A DNA stretch of 64,000 bases from Flavobacteriia bacterium (GTDB lineage: Bacteria > Bacteroidota > Bacteroidia > Flavobacteriales_D > Crocinitomicaceae). Each line of letters starts with the position of its first letter. Position 1 is the first letter of the stretch. Positions 36,256 through 44,224 of this stretch are shown here, piece after piece. Location: positions 1-64,000 of the forward strand of contig JAPLEV010000019.1 of assembly GCA_026391005.1 (NCBI GenBank). Reading direction: 5' to 3'. The notes under the pieces are model-generated. The model saw nothing but the letters and a program-made list of their open reading frames with translations. It did not search any database and was not told the DNA's origin. The position numbers and the translations under genes are program-made.

Positions 36256-37152
36256 ATGATTTCATTTACTCCCGATGAACTTTCTGTACAAAAGATGCAC
36301 CAATATTTATTGAGTTCCATTGGGCCAAGGCCGATAGCTTTCGCATCTACCATAGATTTAGAAGGAAGGCCAAATTTAGCACCATTTAGTTTTTTTAATG
36401 TGTTCAGTGCCAATCCACCTATTTTAATTTTCTCTCCTGCACGAAGCGGAAGGTCAAATACAACTAAAGATACGTATAACAATGTTAAGGTTCATCCAGA
36501 AGTGGTCATTAACGTAGTTAATTATGATATTGTAGAACAGATGAGTTTAGCAAGTTCGCCTTATAAAGTAGGTGAAAATGAATTTATTAAATCAGGGTTA
36601 ACACCAATTCCGTCAGATATTGTCAAACCATTTAGAGTTAAGGAATCGCCCGTTCAATTCGAGTGCAAAGTAAATCAAGTAATAGAATTAGGAAGTGAGG
36701 GCGGTGCAGGAAATTTAATTATTTGTGAGGTCGTTAAATTCCATATTCATGAACACTTATTAGACGAAAATCAACTAATTGATCAGCAAAAAATTGATTT
36801 AGTTTCAAGAATGGGTGGTAATTGGTATTGCAGAGCGGATAATAATTCGATGTTTGAGCTCGAAAAACCCATCACGACCTGTGGTGTTGGTTACGATCAA
36901 TTGCCAAATGATATTTTAAATAGTGCTGTACTATCCAAAAATTTATTGGCCCGACTTGCTGGCATAGAAGAAATTCCAGATGAAACGGAGGTAAATGAAT
37001 ATAAGTTGATAGAATTAAGTGATTTATTTCTATCTTTAGATAATGAGCCAAAAGAATTAGAATTAGCTTTGCACAAACGAGCAAAGTTGTTGCTAGAACA
37101 AAATAAATTGAAGGACGCATGGCTAACCCTTCTTTCATTTAATAACGGATAA
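36256..37152 (+). CDS. Flavin reductase family protein (FMN-binding split barrel)
   Basis: 298 aa, cytoplasmic. The N-terminal split-barrel domain (about 10-195) carries SSIGPRPIAFASTID, LAPFSFFNVFSANPP and the NTTKDTYNNV stretch, all typical of the flavin reductase-like family. The C-terminal ~90 residues are helical and less conserved, longer than minimal family members. It probably binds FMN and reduces it or a small substrate; the partner is unknown. The DUF3127 gene starts 10 bases after its stop. Confidence 0.88.
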   Translation: MISFTPDELSVQKMHQYLLSSIGPRPIAFASTIDLEGRPNLAPFSFFNVFSANPPILIFSPARSGRSNTTKDTYNNVKVHPEVVINVVNYDIVEQMSLASSPYKVGENEFIKSGLTPIPSDIVKPFRVKESPVQFECKVNQVIELGSEGGAGNLIICEVVKFHIHEHLLDENQLIDQQKIDLVSRMGGNWYCRADNNSMFELEKPITTCGVGYDQLPNDILNSAVLSKNLLARLAGIEEIPDETEVNEYKLIELSDLFLSLDNEPKELELALHKRAKLLLEQNKLKDAWLTLLSFNNG

Positions 37153-37162
37153 AAAAAATAGT

Positions 37163-37555
37163 ATGTTTAAATTAACAGGAAGTATAAAAATGATAAACGC
37201 CACCGTTCAGGTGAGTGATCGATTTTCAAAAAGAGAATTTGTAGTATCAGACACAAGCAGTCAATATCCTCAAGATATTTTGTTTCAATCAACACAAGAT
37301 AAATGCAGTTTACTGGATCAATTTCAAGTTAGTGATCAAATCGAAGTGTCATTTAATTTGCGAGGTAGAGAATGGACTAGTCCACAGGGAGAAATTAAGT
37401 ATTTTAATACCTTGGAAGCTTGGCGCATTGAAAAAGTTGGCCAAGGAATGCCGACTGGTGGCCCGTCTCCCATCTCATTAGACCCTAATGATTTCCCGTC
37501 AGATAAAGGCCCTGCAGCGGGCACAAAAGAAGATGATGATGATTTGCCTTTCTAG
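37163..37555 (+). CDS. DUF3127 family OB-fold-like protein with SSB-like acidic tail
   Basis: 130 aa. The first ~95 residues (IKMINATVQVSDRFSKREFV to YFNTLEAWRIEKV) match the DUF3127 family, with an SSB/OB-like strand pattern. A Gly/Pro-rich linker follows, and the last residues are EDDDDLPF, close to the DDDIPF tip by which bacterial SSB proteins recruit DNA-repair enzymes. A role in nucleic-acid binding or as a decoy/partner of the SSB interactome is inferred. A second Met at codon 10 is an alternative start. Confidence 0.78.
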   Translation: MFKLTGSIKMINATVQVSDRFSKREFVVSDTSSQYPQDILFQSTQDKCSLLDQFQVSDQIEVSFNLRGREWTSPQGEIKYFNTLEAWRIEKVGQGMPTGGPSPISLDPNDFPSDKGPAAGTKEDDDDLPF

Positions 37556-37560
37556 GTAGA

Positions 37561-38841
37561 TTATTCCTTTTCGTATTTTTTCTTATACTTATTGTAAAGG
37601 TCTTCTTGGAAGTTTGTAATGGCAATCAATTTCCCATCACGCATAATTAAGGTAACTTTATTGGTGCGCATATCTAAGGCATTTCCTTGAGAAACGAATA
37701 AGGTGGCAGACTTTCCGACTTCGATGGATCCATATTTATCATCAATTCCTAGTATTTTACAAGTAGCAAGTGAAATCGACATAATCGCTTCTTCTTCAGA
37801 TAAACCGTAAGCCATAGCAGTTCCTGCCTGAAACGGTAGGTTCCTAGCATTCATAGCCTCCATATCACCTTGGTTTTGTAAACAAAATAATATCCCTTGT
37901 TGATTAAGAAGAAAGGGTAGTTTATACGGAAGGTCAACTGGTTCGTCTTCTAATTCGGGTAAACGATGAACCCGTTCCAACATAATCGGAATACGCGAAT
38001 CTTTTAACCTTGCACCTAATAAATAAGCGTCATGCCCACCGATAATTACGGGGAAATTAATTGTATATTTTTCACAAAACTCTATTATATCGAGTAATTG
38101 TTGCATTTCGCCGGCATGAAAAAATACCCTTTTCTTTCCCTTAAAACAGTCTTTCATTGCCTCCAATCGTTGATCAAAAGTCACCTCTTTACTAACAGAA
38201 TACGCCAAGGCCATTTGAAAAAAGTCCTCAATATTATTCTTCTGATTAGCATAATCCTTATTAATTGATTTAGGAGCTGGTTCGGCCCACCATCCCCCTC
38301 CGCTAGTAGCACTCGGCCAATTTACATGAATTCCATCATCCATCAATATCGTAGCATCTTCCCAATTCCACCCTGCCAAAAACATAACAGATGAGGTTCC
38401 AGAAATCGTTCCTCCTCTGGGTGTCGCTTGAGAAAAAAGAACACCGTTAGTAAGTACTGTTTCTATAACGTTCGATTCAGCATTAAAAGCGATTTGTGTT
38501 CGTACGTGTGGATTAAATTCCCCAACATCCTGATAATCCCTGGTGGCTCTAACCGCATCTATTTCAGTTAAACCAAGCGTAGAATTTGGAGCAACAAATC
38601 CAGGGTATACATGCTGCCCATCTATATTAATTATAGTATCCCAATCCGCTTCGTCGTACTTTGTTGTCATTGCATTTTTAACAGAAACAATCTTACCGTC
38701 TACTATCCCAATGGCTGCTGTAGGCATAACATTACCATTCCCAACGTGTAAAAAACCATTAACCAAAAGTGTTTTTTGTCCAAAAAAAGACGATGTAAAA
38801 CACATTAAAAAAACAATTAAAACTCTTAATCTAGTCATCAT
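37561..38841 (-). CDS. Secreted amidohydrolase-like protein lacking the HxH metal motif
   Basis: 426 aa with a signal peptide (about 1-21). The amidohydrolase fold is recognisable at both ends: GQHVYPGFVAPNS at the first metal site and the C-terminal GSIEVGKSATLFVSQGNAL plus RDGKLIAI. Where active members have a D-x-H-x-H motif it reads VAPNSTL, so the first metal site is lost. It starts in a TAATG overlap with the larger amidohydrolase and is likely co-translated. A regulatory or structural partner role is inferred. Confidence 0.75.
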   Translation of the reverse strand: MMTRLRVLIVFLMCFTSSFFGQKTLLVNGFLHVGNGNVMPTAAIGIVDGKIVSVKNAMTTKYDEADWDTIINIDGQHVYPGFVAPNSTLGLTEIDAVRATRDYQDVGEFNPHVRTQIAFNAESNVIETVLTNGVLFSQATPRGGTISGTSSVMFLAGWNWEDATILMDDGIHVNWPSATSGGGWWAEPAPKSINKDYANQKNNIEDFFQMALAYSVSKEVTFDQRLEAMKDCFKGKKRVFFHAGEMQQLLDIIEFCEKYTINFPVIIGGHDAYLLGARLKDSRIPIMLERVHRLPELEDEPVDLPYKLPFLLNQQGILFCLQNQGDMEAMNARNLPFQAGTAMAYGLSEEEAIMSISLATCKILGIDDKYGSIEVGKSATLFVSQGNALDMRTNKVTLIMRDGKLIAITNFQEDLYNKYKKKYEKE

Positions 38842-41800
38842 TAATGAGTATTTTCTGATTCACTTTCTTCTTCGCCAATGGTATTGCAATGAAAATTTTT
38901 ATTTCTTTTTGGCTTAAATTGTTGGGTCTCCTGATTAGTTTTGTTATCTCTCAACATTGCGCTTGTAAGACGTGCTCGTTCTAGTTTATCTCTTGTTTGC
39001 AATAATTTATCTTCTTCTAAACTAAATAATACTTTACCATCAACAACTGTCATTTGAACAATAGCATTGATGCTTAAAGGATTGTCGCTCCACATCACTA
39101 AGTCGGCATCTTTACCCACCCGCATACTTCCCATCCTATCATCTAAATGTAAAAGTTTAGCCGGATTTAAGGTAACCATTTTCCAAGCATCTATTTCCGA
39201 CATGCCCCCATATTTGACACTTTTTGCGGCCTCTTGATTTAGTCGTCTCCCCATTTCCGCATCGTCAGAATTAATAGCAACCACTAATCCTTGCTGATGC
39301 ATCAGTGATGCATTATATGGAATTGCTTCATTTACCTCAAACTTATAAGCCCACCAATCCGAAAAAGTAGATGCACCAACACCATGCTCTTTCATTTTAT
39401 CTGCGACCTTGTAACCCTCTAGAATATGCGTGAATGTATTTACAGTAAAGCCCATTGAGTCTGCCACCTTCATGAGCATATTGATTTCTGATTGTACGTA
39501 GGAATGGCATGTTATTTTTCGTTCTCCGGAAAGTATTTCACAAAGCACCTCTAATTCTAAATCCTTTCGAGGAGCGATTGTATACTCGGCTTTCCTGCTT
39601 AACAAATAAGCATCCCAATCTTTTTTGTAAACTTGAGCTCTTTTGAAACCATCATAAAACACCTGTTCAACTCCCATCCTTGTTTGTGGAAAACGAACCG
39701 TATTAAAATCCCCCCAATTTGCTTGTTTAACATTTTCTCCTAAAGCACATTTAATAAATTTCGGTGCATTTGGGATAAGCATTTCGTCTGGAGAGAAGCC
39801 CCATTTTAATTTTACAAGAGCGGATTGACCGCCAATTGTATTAGCAGAACCATGTAGCAACTGAGCAGCGGTTACGCCCCCCGCTAACTGGCGGTAGATA
39901 TTGATATCGTCAGGGTTAACTACATCAGCAATACTTACCTCAGCAGAAACAGTCTGGCCTCCTTCATTTACACCTCTAGAAATCGCGATGTGGGAATGTT
40001 CATCAATAATTCCTGTTGTAAGGTGCATTCCTTTTCCATCAATAATAATGGCATTTGGAGGTATTATTACTTCCCCCTTCGAAATCAATATGATCTTACC
40101 TGCAAAGCAAACAAGAGATGCGTTATTTATTACACCCTCGGCTTCGTTTGTCCAAAGCGTTATATTTTTAAAAACAAGCGGTTGATCCGCAATTTCTTTC
40201 GTACGACCGAAAGCTAAATTTGGGGACCATGATTTTGGGGTAGTTGCAATGAGAGACTCGTCTTTTTTATCGTCAACTGATTTTTCTTTGTTTTTTTGCT
40301 TTCTTATTGCCGCCCATGACCCCCAATTTCCATCTGGTAAAAGCACATCACCTTCTATAATTATTCCTTCGCGCTTAATTTTTCCATGAAGTTGATACCC
40401 ATTTTTTGAGGGTTCATTAGAAAAACTAAATGCCATACTAACATCACCTTGATTTATTGTAAAAGTAACAGCCGAAGAAATCGTATCTACTATCGTTTTT
40501 TTCTTTTCGATTTTTTCCTGAGTATAAAATATTTTTCCCGACGGATTTTCTTTCGTTCCTGTAACAGTTAGCTGATAAGTTTTACCATTCAATATCAAGG
40601 AATAATCCCCCAATATTATATTCTTTTGAGTAGTTTTAAGGACTAATCGCTCCCCTAAATGCCATGCCTCAAGAAGTGCTGCATCCGATGTAAAAGGATT
40701 CCCGTCAAATACACTAAAACTAGCAAGTTTACCATTCTGTAATGAACCTATTCTCGCATCTTGTCCAATCATTTTTGCCGGGATTTCAGTCAGTGATTCG
40801 AGTAATTGCTTCTCACTAACCCCAATTTCTATTTGCTTTCTTACGTTTTTCCAAAAAGTTGATGAAAGAGCAATGCCATCGCTTGTTAAAGCAACTGTCA
40901 GTCCATTCTCCATGAGGTACTTTGGATTGTAAGGTGCTAACTCCCAATGCTTCAAATCACTTAAAGGAATTTGACGCGCTAAATATGGATCTTGAACATT
41001 ATACGCCAATGGAAAATTCAATGGCACAATTAACCTCGGATTTATTTTCTTGAGGTAATCTATGTTTGCGTATTCGTTTCCAGAAGCGATATAGATAAAA
41101 TCCAAGTCAAACTCTTTTGCAATTTTATTTGCTCGAAGAATTTCCCATTTTTCAGTCACCTTAAAAAAAGATGGTCCATGCAAGTGGAGCGACCAACGAT
41201 CCATTGAAATAGACTCCTCTTTCGATAAAGAATTAGATTGGTAATAATTTAAATCATACAAGCTCTGACGTAATAAAGCAATTGAGCCCATTTGCGATGA
41301 TGGATAGGATTGAGATGAAATTCCTTTAGAAAAGGAATAAAAGTTTCCGGCATGGCTACTTAATAATTGTTTATGAACGTTTTCATTACCCAAAGAGATT
41401 AGCGCTCCTGAGCCGCGAACAATTCCATCTTGAACATGTGTAACAGCAAATCCAAAACCCATATTGATTAAATTTTCATTTGCTTTGGTGTCAATTTTAA
41501 ATAAGTTTGCCGCTTCAACCTCGGGGTGAACAGATTCATTCCAATAGTAAGCGCCCTTATTATTGCTCTCCATTTGCGGTCGATACCCTTCTGAAGCATT
41601 CGCTGGTTTTGGAAGCGCAATATTGGTGTAAAGCTCAATAAAAGCGGGCAATATCGTTTGGCCTTCCATATCAATTTCCACGCATCCTTGTGGCAGAATA
41701 ATAAGCTTTCCTATTTTCTCAATCTTGTCTCCTTTAATTAACACCGTTGCATTTTCAACAAACTCTGAGGAAGAAACGTAAACATTTACATGGTGCAAAG

Positions 41801-41906
41801 CATAATATATAACTTTTGAATCCGCGACACCATTGGATGGCATTAATTGGGAAAAACTATTTTTAGCTATTAAAAAAAATGAGAAGAGAATAAAAAGACG
41901 CGTCAT
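38841..41906 (-). CDS. Secreted double amidohydrolase-family protein
   Basis: 1021 aa with a signal peptide (1-19). It contains two amidohydrolase-like units. The N-terminal one (about 30-430) has the ends of the fold (GQTILPAFIELYTN; GSLQNGKLASFSVFDGNPF) but no HxH. A beta-rich linker (about 440-560) follows. The C-terminal unit (about 580-1000) has intact ligands: HSH in IIDEHSHIAI, His in CHSYVQ and FTHILEG, Asp in INSDDAEM, and ends with VGKDADLVMWSDNPL. Only the second half should be an active metallohydrolase, of the imidazolonepropionase/prolidase-like group. It precedes the degenerate paralogue. Confidence 0.85.
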   Translation of the reverse strand: MTRLFILFSFFLIAKNSFSQLMPSNGVADSKVIYYALHHVNVYVSSSEFVENATVLIKGDKIEKIGKLIILPQGCVEIDMEGQTILPAFIELYTNIALPKPANASEGYRPQMESNNKGAYYWNESVHPEVEAANLFKIDTKANENLINMGFGFAVTHVQDGIVRGSGALISLGNENVHKQLLSSHAGNFYSFSKGISSQSYPSSQMGSIALLRQSLYDLNYYQSNSLSKEESISMDRWSLHLHGPSFFKVTEKWEILRANKIAKEFDLDFIYIASGNEYANIDYLKKINPRLIVPLNFPLAYNVQDPYLARQIPLSDLKHWELAPYNPKYLMENGLTVALTSDGIALSSTFWKNVRKQIEIGVSEKQLLESLTEIPAKMIGQDARIGSLQNGKLASFSVFDGNPFTSDAALLEAWHLGERLVLKTTQKNIILGDYSLILNGKTYQLTVTGTKENPSGKIFYTQEKIEKKKTIVDTISSAVTFTINQGDVSMAFSFSNEPSKNGYQLHGKIKREGIIIEGDVLLPDGNWGSWAAIRKQKNKEKSVDDKKDESLIATTPKSWSPNLAFGRTKEIADQPLVFKNITLWTNEAEGVINNASLVCFAGKIILISKGEVIIPPNAIIIDGKGMHLTTGIIDEHSHIAISRGVNEGGQTVSAEVSIADVVNPDDINIYRQLAGGVTAAQLLHGSANTIGGQSALVKLKWGFSPDEMLIPNAPKFIKCALGENVKQANWGDFNTVRFPQTRMGVEQVFYDGFKRAQVYKKDWDAYLLSRKAEYTIAPRKDLELEVLCEILSGERKITCHSYVQSEINMLMKVADSMGFTVNTFTHILEGYKVADKMKEHGVGASTFSDWWAYKFEVNEAIPYNASLMHQQGLVVAINSDDAEMGRRLNQEAAKSVKYGGMSEIDAWKMVTLNPAKLLHLDDRMGSMRVGKDADLVMWSDNPLSINAIVQMTVVDGKVLFSLEEDKLLQTRDKLERARLTSAMLRDNKTNQETQQFKPKRNKNFHCNTIGEEESESENTH

Positions 41907-41970
41907 AATTTAATTTCAAGAGTAAATTTAAAAATAAAAGAGATATTACTAGTTAATACACGAAAATTTG

Positions 41971-42654
41971 TCAATTTTTTGGAACGTATTTCATCGCTTC
42001 GCGTTTCGCTAATCCAGTTAATCGTTTATTCTCAACCATATCCTTAACCCATTCAGGATTCCATTTAGAAACCTCACGCAGTGACCATCCAATTGCCTTT
42101 TGGATAAAAAACGTATTGTTCGATTTATACACATCTATCAAATACGATAATCTTTCCAGATTTGTAGCCCGTTTATGCTTCAATTGATAAATTAAACAGG
42201 CGCGATGCAGCCAAATTGATTTTTCATTTTGCCAATCCATTATAACTTCATCCATAATTTTCGGAAATTTCAAGGCAAATTTCCCCAAATAATTAGAAGC
42301 GATTAAATCCACGGTGTCCCACCAAGATTTGTTTGAAATTAAAAACCTTAATTCTTCTATGTCTTCTTCCCTGTATGCAGAAACAGGCCACGAATTCATC
42401 CAATCTATCGCAATGTACTGGTATTCTCTTTGATCCATGTCCCATAATTCACGAATCAGCTCCCAATTATATTCTTGAGTTAAAGTGGGGTCAATCTTCG
42501 ACTTCCATTTTTTATAAATCAACTTTCTTGGAACACTGGAAACACCATAATAGCTAAACATACCCTTCATGTATGCTGACATTTTAGACGCTTTTTCCCT
42601 GTCTTGTTGGAGTTCAAGCTCAGAAGTTAATGGAGAGATATATAAACGAACCAT
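41971..42654 (-). CDS. DNA alkylation repair protein, AlkD-like HEAT repeat
   Basis: 227 aa from the ATG at 42654. A longer frame starts at 42699, but that lies inside the RNase P RNA gene, so it is rejected. The helical repeats (WELIRELWDMDQREYQYIAIDWM; FFIQKAIGWSLREVSKWNP) and residues W/D/R around them match AlkD-type glycosylases that remove bulky N3/N7-alkylated bases. Soluble. The gene begins 17 bases downstream of rnpB and may be transcribed from its promoter. Confidence 0.85.
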   Translation of the reverse strand: MVRLYISPLTSELELQQDREKASKMSAYMKGMFSYYGVSSVPRKLIYKKWKSKIDPTLTQEYNWELIRELWDMDQREYQYIAIDWMNSWPVSAYREEDIEELRFLISNKSWWDTVDLIASNYLGKFALKFPKIMDEVIMDWQNEKSIWLHRACLIYQLKHKRATNLERLSYLIDVYKSNNTFFIQKAIGWSLREVSKWNPEWVKDMVENKRLTGLAKREAMKYVPKN

Positions 42655-42670
42655 GTTATGAAAATAAAAA

Positions 42671-43046
42671 GGGCAAATCGTAAGCCGGGTCCTGTTCACC
42701 TCCTCTAAAAAAGAGTTAGCTGTCTATCATTTATCTAGCCCCAACTTCACAATTGGGGTCCATCAACCTACCCTCCGAGATTGGGCGAGCAACCCTCAAG
42801 CCTCGGTATACATGGTCTTTCAGTTCGTAAGGTTTACCTTGCCATAGTTGTCACCAACTATGCGGTGGGCTCTTACCCCACCTTTTCATCTTTTCCTTCC
42901 GAAGAAGGTAGTTTTCCTTTCTGTGGCACTTTCTGTACTAAATAGATTACTCGACTTAGCCCTTCCCGTTAGGAAGTACGATGCTCTATACTGCCCGGAC
43001 TTTCCTCTCTTTCGCAAAAGCGAAACAGCGATAAACCGATTTGCCT
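42671..43046 (-). ncRNA. rnpB: RNase P RNA, bacterial type A
   Basis: About 376 nt on the minus strand. The conserved core is clear: GAGGAAAGTCCGGGC near the 5' end, ACAGAAA, GGTAAGAGCCCACCG in the middle, and ACAGGACCCGGCTTA near the 3' end. GGCAAATCG at the 5' end pairs with CGATTTGCC at the 3' end (helix P1), which fixes both ends within a few bases. It is the catalytic RNA that matures tRNA 5' ends. It sits between a T9SS protein gene (18 bases upstream) and the AlkD-like gene. Confidence 0.96.
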
Positions 43047-43049
43047 GGT

Positions 43050-43057
43050 TAAAGGTA
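43050..43057 (-). promoter_or_regulatory. -7 box of rnpB
   Basis: TACCTTTA (one mismatch from TAnnTTTG) ends four bases before the P1-defined 5' end of the RNA, a direct local guide to box-to-start spacing. A -33 TTG is not evident; the element lies between the stop codon of the upstream T9SS gene and the RNA. Confidence 0.5.
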
Positions 43058-43063
43058 GTTAAT

Positions 43064-44146
43064 TTAGTTCTTAACTATCTTAATAATTTTTGTTGATTGG
43101 CTATTGTTCAACTTTAATAGATAGTATCCGGCAGTGTAATTTGAGATATCAATCCTTTGATTTATTAATTCTTCTTCTGTGAAATTTGCAAGTGTTGCAC
43201 CTTGGGCATCGATTAATTGCGCGCTATTTACTGCAATTTCGGAGTCAAAATAAATAAAATCAGTTGTTGGATTTGGATACACATTAAATTGGAAATCAGT
43301 AGTACTGATTCCTGCATCCAATCCTAAATAATCCTCTTGGTATTCAATGGACGTTATATTATTATTCGTTGTTACCACTTTTAGCAGCCACTCCGTATTA
43401 TTTAAACCAAACCATTCGTATTCTGTTCGCACTATTTGTGGAGTACCAAACCATGCCCCTGCACCGAAAAAAGTTTGATAAATCGAATCGATTTCATTAA
43501 TATCATGCTTAATCCTCAAAACCTGGAAGGTGCCTTTTGGCGTAGTCAAACTTCCCCAACCATCAACCGTTGTATGACGCTGTCTATACTGCTTATATTT
43601 TATATCGACAATTGGATTTAAGTCAATGTATGAATAGCCACGTGAATAATGTTGATCATTAAAATTTAAAGGGAATTTATACCTAGTTTCAATTGTATCT
43701 GATTTGAATGGAACACCTTGCCCATTAACAGAAATAGAATAACCAATCGATGTAATTGAATCATTGGTAGATTTCGTATACTGATTTAAATCACTCAATG
43801 TCACAGGCAAGAATTGTGATAATTGATCAAGTGGTAAATCCTGCGTTGTATTAAAATAACTTGCACGGTAAGGGGTTGATGCTAATGGGCCATAGGTTGT
43901 GAAAATTAAAATCGATGCAAATCCAATCGGATTATACTCTTTCAAAAACTGACTATTCGCAACTAATGTGCTGAAATCCCAATTAAAATTAGCTCCTGTG
44001 CTCACAAAGTCTAGGCCTGGGTCACTCGCTTGACTCATTCGGATTGTATCACCAGAGGCAGGAAAACTAGAGGAGGTTAAGGTAATTTGAGAATGGCTGT
44101 TTACTACAAGAAGCAGCGCAAGAATAAAAAGAATAGATCGCAACAT
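43064..44146 (-). CDS. Secreted protein with T9SS type A sorting domain
   Basis: 360 aa. Signal peptide 1-19 (ending VNS-HSQ). The central 250 residues are beta-rich and not recognised beyond being typical of Bacteroidota exoproteins (DGWGSLTTPKGTFQVLRIKH). The C-terminal sorting domain starts at FNVYPNPTTDFIYF and ends with YYLLKLNNSQSTKIIKIVK. Secretion across the outer membrane is expected; function unknown. Stop codon 18 bases upstream of rnpB; a terminator is not visible between them. Confidence 0.82.
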   Translation of the reverse strand: MLRSILFILALLLVVNSHSQITLTSSSFPASGDTIRMSQASDPGLDFVSTGANFNWDFSTLVANSQFLKEYNPIGFASILIFTTYGPLASTPYRASYFNTTQDLPLDQLSQFLPVTLSDLNQYTKSTNDSITSIGYSISVNGQGVPFKSDTIETRYKFPLNFNDQHYSRGYSYIDLNPIVDIKYKQYRQRHTTVDGWGSLTTPKGTFQVLRIKHDINEIDSIYQTFFGAGAWFGTPQIVRTEYEWFGLNNTEWLLKVVTTNNNITSIEYQEDYLGLDAGISTTDFQFNVYPNPTTDFIYFDSEIAVNSAQLIDAQGATLANFTEEELINQRIDISNYTAGYYLLKLNNSQSTKIIKIVKN

Positions 44147-44224
44147 AGTTTAGAATTATATAAGGTAAAGTTACTTTATTTAGTGAATAATTAAAAAAAA
44201 AGGAATTCGCCTTATCTTTACAAA

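Noticed and set aside
42655..42699. Extended start of the AlkD-like protein
   Set aside because: It lies within the RNase P RNA, whose helix P1 fixes its end at 42671.
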